64,000 nucleotides of DNA from Cordylochernes scorpioides. Lineage: Eukaryota > Arthropoda > Arachnida > Pseudoscorpiones > Chernetidae. Location: the NCBI GenBank assembly GCA_030710605.1, contig CP092865.1, positions 143,639,081 to 143,703,080 of the forward strand, written 5' to 3'. The position numbers and the translations under genes were made by a program. Positions within the stretch are counted from its first letter, which is position 1. Every line of letters starts with the position of its first letter. Positions 44,861-55,058 of the stretch are shown piece after piece. The notes beneath the pieces are model-generated. The model was given only the letters and a program-made list of their open reading frames with translations. It was not told the origin of the DNA and did no database searches.

Positions 44861-47443
44861 AATGCAACCAATACCACAGTATGTATATAGGCGGAACCCG
44901 ACAGACAAATAATAGATAGTATGGATGGGCGCACCTGACCCATAAATAGAAATGATAGCAATTAAACGTACACTTCCTCATATCTGATACAGTGATTCTT
45001 GTTCCATTAACCATGTTCCATAGCTAATTCTAATTTCATAAGTTAAATTATTATATAATAGATTCTCCTTAGTTTAGAAATATGTAAATAGTCTATACTT
45101 AGCATATAACAAGATGTTAATAGTTCCTTTATGGAAATCCTTTGTAAAGATGTAAATACATTAGATAAATATATATGGTTACTGACGATCCACTACCATA
45201 GCGTTATTCTATAAAAGGATCACCACATCCGAAAGCTTGAGCCTTATTAAGCGGGAAAGGAAAATGATACGCAACCTCAAAGTTTATTACTTCTCACAGA
45301 GATTTCGCAGAGGTTAAGATATTGAAGTTAATTTGCTATCTGGTTATATATATATATGGAAGTGACCCCACTTGTAAAGATTATACTAAAGTCCTACAAA
45401 AATAAACTATAAAGGCAACTAAACTATGTACTTAATAGTGGTCGGTCCTCCCAAAAGAGAAATCCAGGCGCTGGAACGGGTCGGACTCGGGTCCGTGTCG
45501 CGCCCAAATTTTTTTAGTGTCACGCTCCTTGAGATCACAACGACCATGGGAGATCTCAGATAAAGATGAACATGTTATTACACACACACAAAAAAAAACT
45601 AAGATATCCTGAATATAGAAGACCTAATTAACACTCCTCTTGAAGTATAACAAGTGGAAATCAATATTTCAGGCCAGATATCATGAAGTACCAGATTCAG
45701 ACTCCATTGGTGGAAAATCTGACCGCACATGCAGGTATACATTAATCCTAAATTTTATAGTAAAGATTCAACAAGATGCGATAAGTATGTTACCATCTGG
45801 ATATATGGGGAAGGACTCTATTTTATGAAGTTTACACCAAAATCTAACAAATAAAAGACAAGCAAACTATAGACTTATACTATTGACATTAGTAATCATA
45901 ATGCATTTAGAACGAAGGTCTTCAATTAAAATTATAAAGAGGACAACCTAATGAGTTTAAGACAACATGGATCTTATTAACCTTTTTTAAATTAACGAAT
46001 AATATAATGGTAGTCAATCGTGGAACATACTGAAACACAGACATTCACTATAGTGTACATGGCCAGCAATTTATGGGAGACTTGATTATTAGCAACATTC
46101 CCTTCAAATAGGTAAGGATCATACTATATCTTGTTCAAACAGTGGGGAAAGACAGATTCTTCACGTGAGGATACAAGTATTATTAAAACCTAACAGATAT
46201 ATATATACCCTCAAAACAGCCATGATAAAGTCGTATTTTTGCAACTGTTACTGTGTCAACATGCCACAGTAAACACACAGTACACAACTCTATTCCATCA
46301 GAGTTGGTGGTCCATATTATGTGGGGTGTTATAATAAGGTGGGGGTATTACCATAAAACTAGAGAATGAAATTGTATAAAAAGAAACAACTCTCTGCGTG
46401 TATTAAACATATATAGGTATTTATTAGGCGAAAATTTTGGGGACATTTTATATTAGCGAGACATTCTATTTACATAATAACTAGGTAGAGGTGACTTAAG
46501 GTTACGAATTCTTCATTGCATAATAGGAAAACATAGATCTCCATCTATTCTAATGGGATAAGGTACTAAAAAATACTAACATTGCTTTAAATTATCATCT
46601 AAAGCCCTTTTAGGGCCCATTCAAAATCTAAATAGATCTGTTTCTAATTGAAAACTATGAAGGGAAGTTGGGCCATGATGGCGGTGCTTACCTTCTCTCG
46701 GAACGGGCGGTAGGGCGGTAAGGTCTCGTCTCCTCCACGTCTCGGACGGACTGCGGAAATTCTCTCACTGAGCGACTCTGTGTATCTCCCCTTCTCAGTC
46801 AAAAACGGGCCCTTTTATCCTAGTCTTTCTTCATTTCCATTCGTTAATCATGCCAAAGTTATTATTGGCTGGCATTTTGATTCGTCAAGAGCAAACACCC
46901 ACGTGATCAATGGGCATCTTCATTCGTCGGAAGCAAAAACACGCACGTCCTCCATGACCACGCCCCCAATTTCCCGTGTTGCCGCGCGAGAAAGAAAATC
47001 GTATATTGGATAAAACAAATTAATCCCTAAAAATTAATTCCTTTAGGAATTAATTAATATATATATATCCTGAGTATATAAAAATCATTAATTCACATGT
47101 TTATATGACACATTGTTTTCCTTAGGTCACCTACTACCAAAAAGAAATGAGGGGAATATATGTACATATGGTACAGCAATATATGTACATATGGTACAGC
47201 AGTTCTCAGCACGGATGTCTCTGGATGTCACCCGTGTCTTCACGTGTCTGCCCTTTGCACATCCTTCCAAGAGAGGCCCTGCTCAGGGAAGGGGGCCTTT
47301 AGAGCATCGTCGGCCATCGTTGGGAGTTTTCCACCTAGGCAACAAACACTTCGGCGAGACACTGCGTATATATATGTTTATATGATGTAAATGAATGTTT
47401 ACATCTTTGTTGGGTTTTGTTTAATGGAAAAAACTGACCAACA
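44861..47443 (-). repeat. Older solo LTR, second part
   Basis: Reverse complement of the first 2.6 kb of the LTR, continuing 25212-26071 after the AATG duplication. It ends CTGACCAACA at 47443, followed by CTGC, the same four bases that precede 25212. Joined, the solo LTR is about 3.44 kb. It has more substitutions and small indels than the two LTRs of the full element have between them, so it is older. Short ORFs in it are LTR shadows. Confidence 0.9.
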
Positions 47444-48602
47444 CTGCGAATCAGAATATAGCTTCATATTAAGTTGAAAACAAGTATTTTCCAGAGATGC
47501 GTTTCTTTTTAAAAGTTTTAATTTACAAATCTAGCTTTGGGCAAGAGAGCAAATCAAGAGAGCTTACAAGAGTATTTTTTCCTGATTTAAAAAAAAAACT
47601 TTTAGATATGCTTTCTTATAAAATATATATTGTTAAAATTGTCATAATAATGAAAAAAAAAATATATATATATATATTTCCCTAGTAATATGCCAAAACC
47701 TATTCTTTAACAGAGTAAAAAAAAATCGCTGATTACTACTATTCTAAAAGTAAACATCAACAATTCCTAAATATAGAGGAAGAAATAATTAAACCAACAT
47801 GTTATTACCATATTCACCCTACAAGAGCGTTCTATTTTGATAAAAAATAATCTAAACAATAAAAGTTTACAATTTTTAAATTAGAAATTCGATATATTTA
47901 ACTTGGTAAGAACAATCACCTTCCCAAAACGCATGTTTATATACTTACATAAACTAAGCAATAGATTTTGTTACAATTCTATCAAATATCTAGGTTTTAA
48001 ATCAAGATCCAAGTAAAAACCATCAAGGGATAACCGAATCTTAAAATATAAATATAAATCTTTAATTAAACACACATTTCTGGATGACCTATACTATGAC
48101 CTTAACAAATTTTGTGTTTTAAAAATATTTTGTCAAAATCATGTTCTAAATATGATACAATAATTTTAGGTATTGCATTTTTGTTAGTGAAAAATTGGTC
48201 TAGCAAAGAAATCTAATGAGAATTCAATTTTTTTTTTCCAATTGAATGGAATATTCTTCCTCAAGAAATCAAGTTAACAAAGACAAAATTTGAAACAGAA
48301 TCTTCACCTTGTGTATATAGGAAAATATTTTATTCAAAATGATACCCCAATAGTATAAATAATTTTAATACTAAAATTGGGGTCTTTTATAAAAATGTAA
48401 GCAAATTTTCCGATAGTTTAAATTGTTTAGATACTCAAACCATTTTAAGCCTTAATTTAAATAGCTCAAAAAATATATATATTGATATAAATATTTATGC
48501 TTGATTTAAAACATTGAATTTCAAAATAAAATGTGCGAGTATTTTAAATAAAATCAGTAAATCAAACCAATTTAAAACCAAAGTTAATCATTTCATTTTA
48601 AA
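47444..48602. repeat. Upstream part of the zinc-finger duplication, copy 2
   Basis: AT-rich DNA. From about 47700 it parallels 11820-12836. A 62-codon frame at 47497-47685 (PDLKKKLLDMLSYK within) has no motif I can name. Confidence 0.5.
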
Positions 48603-49757
48603 ATGGATATAAAACTTTTTGAATGTGAATATTGTGTCTATGAAACAAAAGAAAAACGCAATCTTACAAAACATTTGTGCACACACACTGGTGAAAAGCC
48701 TTATAAATGTGAATATTGTGATTATGAAACAACATTGAAACGTGATCTTACTAATCATTTGTACACACATACTGGTGAAAAACCTTTTAAATGTGACCAA
48801 TGCGATTATAGAACTGCACTCAAAATGTCTCTAAAAAGACACAAAAACATTCACACAGATAATAAACTTTATAAATGTCAATTTTGTGACTATAGAGCAT
48901 TATCAAAACATGATATTACTATACACTTAGGTAAACATATTATTGTTAATAATTTTTTAAAATGTGAACATTGTGATTTTAGATCTGTAGATCAATCGGT
49001 TCTTAAATATCATATCACAAACTTTCACACAGGTAATAAACCTTTTAAATGTGAATATTGTGACTTTAGAACTGCAAAAAAATCAAATCTTAAATCACAT
49101 GTTACAAATTTTCACACAGGTGATAAGCGTTTTAAATGTGAGCATTGTGACTTTAGAACTGCATACAAGTCAAGTCTTGCATCACATATTAAAAATATTC
49201 ACACAGGTGATAAGCCTCTTAAATGTGAGTATTGTGACTATAGAACTGCATACAAGTCAAGTCTTGAATCACATATGGCAAATATTCACACAGGTGATAA
49301 GTCTCATAAATGTGATCATTGTGATTATAGAACTGCGAACAAGTCAAGCCTAACCTCACATATTGCGAATATTCACACAGGTAATAAGACTCATAAATGT
49401 AATCATTGTGAATATAAAACTGCTTACAAGTCAAGCCTTACATTACATATTAAAAATATTCACATAGGTGATAGGTCTCATAAATGTGATCATTGTGACT
49501 ATAGAACTGCATACAGGTCAAGATTAGCATTACATATTGCAAGTATTCACACAGGAGATAAATCTCTTAAATGTGAATATTGTGACTTTATTACTGCATA
49601 CAGGTCAAGTCTTACATCTCATACTAAAAATATTCACAAAGGCAATAAGCCTTTCAAATGTGATGACTGTGACTATAGAACTGCATACAGATCAAGTTTT
49701 GCATCCCATACTAAAAGTGTTCACAAGGTCATAAGCCCTTCAAATGTGAATGAATAA
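48603..49757 (+). CDS. Poly-C2H2 zinc-finger protein 2 (13 fingers)
   Basis: An intact 384-codon ORF from ATG 48603 (MDIKLFECEYC). Thirteen C2H2 fingers fill it from residue 9 onward; fingers 1-2 have three residues between histidines and HTGEKP linkers, and most later ones have H-x4-H and IHTGDK/GNK linkers. Fingers 7-13 share the pattern DYRTAYKSSLxxHI, which points to recent finger duplication. The tail KVISPSNVNE is a shifted, decayed fourteenth finger. Expected role: sequence-specific DNA binding in the nucleus. No BTB, ZAD or KRAB domain and no intron signal are evident; upstream exons cannot be excluded. It is a paralogue of 12837-13788 and, unlike it, unbroken. Confidence 0.85.
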   Translation: MDIKLFECEYCVYETKEKRNLTKHLCTHTGEKPYKCEYCDYETTLKRDLTNHLYTHTGEKPFKCDQCDYRTALKMSLKRHKNIHTDNKLYKCQFCDYRALSKHDITIHLGKHIIVNNFLKCEHCDFRSVDQSVLKYHITNFHTGNKPFKCEYCDFRTAKKSNLKSHVTNFHTGDKRFKCEHCDFRTAYKSSLASHIKNIHTGDKPLKCEYCDYRTAYKSSLESHMANIHTGDKSHKCDHCDYRTANKSSLTSHIANIHTGNKTHKCNHCEYKTAYKSSLTLHIKNIHIGDRSHKCDHCDYRTAYRSRLALHIASIHTGDKSLKCEYCDFITAYRSSLTSHTKNIHKGNKPFKCDDCDYRTAYRSSFASHTKSVHKVISPSNVNE

Positions 49758-49775
49758 TTTGACTATAGAACAACT

Positions 49776-50078
49776 TCTTCTTTCTTATCTCAAAGCCATG
49801 ATAATTATGGTGGGTAGTTAGCGACTGCTTTTACTGTAGGCGCACCACATGTCTACACATGTGAGAAGCAGTTCGACTTTGCACTTACAAATGTGCCAGA
49901 GCCCTGTTTGGTTACTTGCACTCGCTGGTGGGGTTGGATTTTTGCAAGAATCGGGGGCCATTGCAGCATTTTTTTTTAAATCAGAAAAAAGTGTCCAAAG
50001 CGGGAATCGAACCCGGGTCGTAGTGGTCGAAAACCAAACTGTTTAACCAGCCTTCCACCGACCCCCCAGGGGTCGAAC
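49776..50078 (-). mobile_element. tRNA-derived SINE, copy 2
   Basis: 303 bp flanked by the 9-bp duplication AGAACAACT (49767-49775, 50079-50087). It has the same B box (GGGTTCGATTCCCGC, minus) and body as copy 1. The duplicated zinc-finger block at 13800 lacks it, which gives an empty-site comparison within the window. Confidence 0.88.
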
Positions 50079-50323
50079 AGAACAACTGAAGAATATATAT
50101 CAATTTGACAGAAAGCATGATATGTTTGCAAATATAAATATTTATAAGTAACCTTTTGACATAGGTTTTACCATTTTCAGTAGTAATAAGTGAAGGTAGT
50201 CGCCATTCTGATATTAAATATCATATATAACCCAAAACTCATATTGTCTGATTTCTTTAGTTTTCAATCTATTTACCACACATATATCTAAAATGAAATA
50301 TAATCCTAATAAACAACTTTCTG

Positions 50324-50631
50324 TTTTTTTTTTTTTTTTTAATTAACCCTAGGACACGTGGTACAGGCCATGATAATCATGGTGGGTAGTTAGCGACTGC
50401 TTTTACTGTAAGCGCACCACATGTCTACACATGTGAAAAGCAGTTGGACTTTGCACTTACAAATGTTCCAGAGCCCCGTTTGGTTACTTGCACTTGCTGG
50501 TGGGGTTGGACTTTTGCAAGAATTGGGGGTCATTGCAGCATTTTTTTGAAATCAGAAAAAAGTGTCCAATGCGGGAATCAAACCCGGGTCGTAGTGGTCG
50601 AATACCAAACGGTGTAACCAGCCTTCCACCG
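50324..50631 (-). mobile_element. tRNA-derived SINE, copy 3
   Basis: Same family, with a 17-bp T run at 50324-50340 (A tail on the minus strand) and the tRNA-like head at the right end; the B box has one change (GGGTTTGATTCCCGC). A target duplication is not clear beyond five bases (AACTT). Confidence 0.82.
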
Positions 50632-50849
50632 AACTTGCATGTCAAATACTAATTCTATATTGGTACTTTCAATTGTAAATACAATCACTAGCTACCTATC
50701 ATAATTTGCATGACCTGTACAACATATTTGAGATAATCTTTAAAAAAAAAAAGAAATTAATTTGGTCATTTCTCTCTTTTTTAATTGTTTTTTGCCAAAA
50801 TTAACTTCAAATAATTATCCTTATTGAAATTTATAAACGATTTGAATCA

Positions 50850-50935
50850 CAAGGTAATGAGATCAAATCTAAATTGAGAAGTGTATTTGTTCCCATTACC
50901 TTGCATTTCTAATCTATAATTCAATTTCATTTTAG
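50850..50935. repeat. PLE-like hairpin relic
   Basis: CACAAGGTAATGAGATCAAAT and, inverted, ATTACCTTGCATTTCTAATCT are the decayed arms of the hairpin seen at 136-236. No hammerhead core remains. Confidence 0.4.
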
Positions 50936-51146
50936 TCAAATAATATTGATTTTTTTTTCTGTTTTATATACATACTTTGCCTCTGTTGACTTTTGCATTA
51001 CCTTATCAGTGTTTTAAAATTTAAAATAAATTTTATTTTCGATAATAAATATTATTTTCATGGTGAGAATATCACCAAATTTAAATATTCATATTATATT
51101 TTTGAATTGAATAATGAGAATAAAATGTTAAAGAAATTAAGGTGTC

Positions 51147-51425
51147 ATCAAAATTCGAAAACTATTATAGACGCATATGATTCTTTTTTAAAATAAAACA
51201 ATTTCTACTGTCCTTACTGCAATGGAAAATTAATGGGAGGGCCTGGCTCATCAGTGGTGAACCCCTCCAGCAGTTTCGCCAGTTTAATCTACCATTTTCC
51301 GCTGGGAGGGTTTACCACTGATGAGCCAGGCCCTCCCATTAATTTTCCATTGCAGTAAGGGCAGTAGAAATTGTTTTATTTTAAAAAAGAATCATACATG
51401 TCTATAATAGTTTTGAAAAATTGAT
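51147..51425. repeat. 279-bp near-perfect palindrome
   Basis: Arms at 51147-51273 and 51301-51425 are inverted copies with few mismatches around a spacer of about 27 bp. The inner part of each arm holds CTACTGTCCTTACTGCAAT and GGCTCATCAGTGGTGAACCC, shared with 22960-23060. The outer part is AT-rich and overlaps a 67-codon frame that is not credible. Confidence 0.85.
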
Positions 51426-51519
51426 AACAGATGACGCGCTAATGCATCATAAATTAATATGTACCTATTGTGAATGAAATCATTACTACTAACAAAATTT
51501 AACCATACTTGGACTATTA

Positions 51520-51659
51520 AAAAATATATAAACTTTTCAATCATTTTCAATATTTAGTTATATTAATGATCATGTATACATGGATGCTGGTTAAAAGCTC
51601 CTAAAATGTGATCATTGTGATGTTATAATTCACACCTTTAGTCTTAAATCATACACATA
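51520..51659 (+). pseudogene. C2H2 zinc-finger relic interrupted by the mariner
   Basis: ATATAAACTTTTCAATC, TACATGGATGCTG, TGTGATCATTGTGATG and TTTAGTCTTAAATCA match the relic at 16059-16200 and finger coding sequence. The mariner starts right after it, after the TA at 51658-51659. Confidence 0.55.
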
Positions 51660-52838
51660 TTAGGAGTACAAATAAGTTTTGAGGGATTTTTTTATAAATT
51701 CGAAGCTTTATTCAGAGAAATCAGTACAATATATTTCATTCAAAGTATTGTCCATATTTAGCTACGACTTTTTCCCATCTTTCAGGCAGCATACGGATTC
51801 CGTGTCGAAAAGATTCCTCGTCTTTTGAGGCGATCCAAACATTGACCCAATTTTTCGCTTCTTCGTAAGAAGTGAAGTGCTGCTCGGCCAGGCCATGTGT
51901 CGTCGAACGGAACATGTGGTAGTCTGAAGGAGCAATGTCTGGTGAATACAGCGGGTGGGGTAGGACATCCCATTGAAGCCCCTCCAAAGTCTCCTTGACA
52001 ACTTTTGCAACATGTGGCCGAGCGTTGTCGTGCTGATAGATCACCTTGTCATGTCTTTTGGCATATAGTGAGCGTTTAATCTTCAATGCTCGGCTTAATC
52101 GCATCAATTGTTGTTGGTAACGTTCTCCAGTGATGGTTTCGTTAGGCTGAAGTAGCTCATAGTAGATCACTCCGAGCTGATCCCACCAGATGCACAGCAT
52201 TAGCTTCTTGCCATGAATATTCAGTTTGGCCGTTGAAGTTGATGCATGACCGGGCTTAACCGACGATTTTCTGCGCTTTGGGTTGTCGTAGTGAATCCAC
52301 TTTTCGTCCCCCGTCACGATTCGATGCAAAAAAACCCTTCCGATTTTGTCTTTTGAGCAGTAGTTCGCACGTGCAAATACGGCGCTCGATGTTTCCTGGC
52401 TTGAGTTCATATGGACCCCAATTTCCTTGTTTTTGCACCATACCCATGGCCTTGAGACGGTTCGAAATCGCTTGTTGAGTCACTCCCAAGGTTTCAGCGA
52501 GCTCCTCTTGAGTTTGGCTTGAATCTTCGTCCAATAAAGCCTCCAACTCAGCGTCTTCGAACTTTATTGGCCTCCCTCCGCGTTCTTTGTCTCTGGTGTC
52601 AAAATCGCCACTTTTGAAACGCCGAAACCAGTACTCACATGATTTTATTAATAGAGCATGTTTACCATATGCCTCACACAGCAATCGATGTCCATCAGTT
52701 GCACTTTTCTTCAAATTAAAACAAAAAAGCAGCGCTTCCCGCAAATTGTGTTTTGTTGGCAAAAAGGTTGACATGGTTAGAGCACCAAAAAAAAAAAGTT
52801 CCTTACACTTGAGTGAAAAGACTTCTGATATTTTTGGG
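51660..52838 (-). mobile_element. Mos1-like mariner (mauritiana subfamily), right end in gap
   Basis: The left end TTAGGAGTACAAATAAG follows a TA and resembles Mos1-type ends (GGTGTACAAGTA). The transposase is on the minus strand. About 65 bp of leader follow the start codon before the 100-N gap; the other inverted repeat must lie in or beyond the gap. Confidence 0.85.
51736..52774 (-). pseudogene. Mariner transposase, one-base frameshift
   Basis: From ATG 52774 (MSTFLPTKHNLREA) the paired helix-turn-helix DNA-binding region comes first (CEYWFRRFKSGDFD, then LGVTQQAISNRLKAMG). The catalytic core has VTGDEKWIHYD, HDNARPHVAK and YSPDIAPSDYHMF, giving DD34D (34 residues between the last two Asp). 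The linker WGPYEL stands for the family's WVPHEL. The reading span is 1039 bases, one more than the 345-codon length of Mos1; the extra base is in a run of seven (52327-52333), where the frame changes. It is therefore a near-intact transposase, or an intact one with a sequencing indel. It cuts and pastes DNA at TA sites. Confidence 0.88.
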
Positions 52839-52938
52839 NNNNNNNNNNNNNNNNNNNNNNNNNNNNNNNNNNNNNNNNNNNNNNNNNNNNNNNNNNNNNN
52901 NNNNNNNNNNNNNNNNNNNNNNNNNNNNNNNNNNNNNN
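52839..52938. other. Assembly gap, 100 N
   Basis: Exactly 100 unknown bases, a conventional size for a gap of unknown length. It sits where the second mariner end should be. Confidence 0.98.
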
Positions 52939-53169
52939 AATTTCTACATTTTCTAAATGTGGGCTGTCTTTGCTATGTGTAAGGTACATTGCAGAAACAA
53001 ATGTGTAATTTGAGAATCCAATAAGTGAGTCAAAATTCAGCATTGTAATTAAAATCCTTTTTGAATTAGATGAATGAACTTTAATAATTGATAAATTAGG
53101 TTATTCACTTCTCTTATTTAAAATTTATCTTTTTGATTTGTTATTATTATTTTTACAGTTTATTGGTAA
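52939..53169. other. AT-rich DNA, no gene seen
   Basis: About 230 bp between the gap and the coding-like block on the minus strand. Nothing recognisable. Confidence 0.5.
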
Positions 53170-53555
53170 TGTGTAATGGTGAAAATCGACGATGAGAAGG
53201 GTCCCAGTTTCTCTCTTCATCTGAAGTTTTTGAAAGATCATTGATGAAGTTTTCCTCCTCCTCCAACAGCATTTTCATCTCCAACTTTTTCACACGACGT
53301 GTCTTTACCTTCAGGATCTCCAGCTCTTATTGAATCATTCTTCTGCTAAAAAGTTCCAGAAAGCTGAATATTTCTGGTAGGTCTTCTGTAGGGGATGTCC
53401 AATGGTGACCAGCCATCTGGTAGTGAGATAATAGCGAGTGGGCTCAATTCATTTATGGCTGATTCGACTGGACTGGCATGCCATGCCTCATCTAGGCTGG
53501 TAAATTCATAGAGCTGCAGTGACCTCCTTTGTTCCTCCTTTCTTTCTTCTGACAT
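53170..53555 (-). CDS. Unrecognised coding-like block, probably broken
   Basis: The ATG at 53555 opens 69 codons (MSEERKEEQRRSLQLYEF, then SLPDGWSPLDIPYRRPT). After a stop at 53346, another frame reads ELEILKVKTRRVKKLEMKML and EEERNWDPSHRRFSPLHITNK to about 53170, which looks like a basic coiled-coil end. Composition is clearly coding-like compared with the surroundings. It may be a C-terminal part of a DNA-binding protein of the Myb/SANT-plus-coiled-coil kind, but I cannot name it. It lies downstream of the CsRn1 element's 3' LTR. Confidence 0.3.
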
Positions 53556-53760
53556 TGCAACATCATTCGTTTTCTAATCAGCAGCACTTCAAATCTGGCA
53601 CACAAGACCAAGTTCTCCATTCAAGTTCATAAGTAGGATTAAGTAAAGAAATTATAAAGAGAAGATAATGCCTGGAGGGAAAGACAGACATCACCACGAG
53701 TCCTTTCTGCCTGGTAGGTATCAAATCCTTGCCGCCCATACGCTAAGGTGCTCGTCATTC
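53556..53760 (-). repeat. Probable outer part of the CsRn1 element's 3' LTR
   Basis: On the minus strand this continues 60014-60274 after the insertion of the element at 53761-60009: the ATTC at 53757-53760 is its duplication. Where the LTR ends on the left cannot be set, because the matching 5' LTR is outside the window. Confidence 0.45.
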
Positions 53761-55058
53761 TGTAGAAAATCGTGATGATTTTTCATATATTTTTTAGGTA
53801 TAATGGAAGAAGAAGATTATAAAATAATTATGCCCTGCTTTGGGCGCCATTGTTAAAATATGTTTTGATTTTATACTTTTACTATTTCCAGATCTCTACA
53901 TGTCCAAATGTTAGGGCGTCCAGTGGCTGCAGAAAGCAGACACAAATTTATTCATCTATGGCCACATGTAGAGACCTAAAGCTGTGCTGGCTAGCAGTTA
54001 ATGTTAAAAGGGAAATTAACCAATCAATTTTTTGGTTAGACAAATTTTTATTTAGACTAATAAAATCTTTCATGTACATCACACAGATATATATAAGATT
54101 TCATGAAAAGGATAAAAAAAAACTATATAAGTTTAAAATTGGGAGAGTTTAATATACATATAAATGTAAACACACAAAAAAGGCCTATTATGCCATTACT
54201 CCCCAGATTATCCCACCTACCTTCAGCACCCATGTCCATGATTTAAAAAAAAGGGGCAGCCAAGGCCGCAGCCAGCGGCCTCCGCCTCTGCAACTCCAAG
54301 TCTTTTTTGCTTCTCAGGAAAAAAAAATCAAATTTTTTTAAGAAAAAAAAATGTAAAAATCCGAATGTCAATCTCAAAAATGTAAATATCCCGCTTCCTT
54401 GTCCCAGTGTTGCTGAACTCACCCCCCAAGGCTATCATCCCTCTTTCTCTATGAAAATAAAAAAATTAAAAAAAGGCATCTTAAGAAAAATGATAAAAAT
54501 AATTAAATATAAAATTATTAGAAGAAATATTCACAAAAAAAAATAAAAAATACAAAAAATATTGAATTAAAAATAATTTTAAAAATATAATTATTATTGT
54601 TGATTCTGGGGCATCTTGGGTCAGCTTGGGAAAGGTTCAGGGCTCGTGGTGGAGCTGGTGTTTTGCATGAAGATGGTGGAGTCAGGTCAAGCACCATAGG
54701 TCGGTGGCTTGACTACAGGGAAGGGGTGTCTGAGTCCATCTTGGACTGGCTTGTGGTCAAGTCAGCCACCATCGGAGATGTGGCTCGACCACCAGGAAGG
54801 GGTTGTCTGAGTCCATCTCAGACTAGCTTGATGTTGGTGGGGCCAGGTCATCCACCACAGGTCAGGTGACTTGACCACAGGAAGGGGATCTCGGTCTCTG
54901 GCTCAGTGCTGCCAAGGCTAAAGGTGGCTTCAGGGCTCCATCTCGACACCTCGCAATCACCAGAGGTTTGTGGCTTAGATGGACATAGGTGGGATATGGT
55001 TAGGTTAGGTGGGGTTCTGGGTTACTTTGGCATATTATGGTCACGAGGTGTCCCAACA
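53761..55058 (-). repeat. 3' LTR of the 6.25-kb element
   Basis: 1298-bp direct repeat of 58712-60009, with scattered substitutions and single-base indels. The LTR has an A-rich left half and a GC-richer right half with repeated TTGACCACAGG/AAGGGGTGTCTGAGTCCATC segments (two to three units near 54700-54890). Confidence 0.92.

Noticed and set aside
51230-51350. Hammerhead ribozyme in the palindrome (CTGATGA and GAAA with pairing GCCAG/CTGGC)
   Set aside because: GAAA precedes CTGATGA and only 19 bases lie between them, too few for helices III and I plus a cleavage triplet.
52587-52982. 131-codon ORF across the N gap
   Set aside because: It is antisense to the mariner transposase and includes unknown bases.
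54985-55005. Telomere-like TTAGG repeats (also near 59950)
   Set aside because: Only two units, inside an LTR and present equally in its partner.
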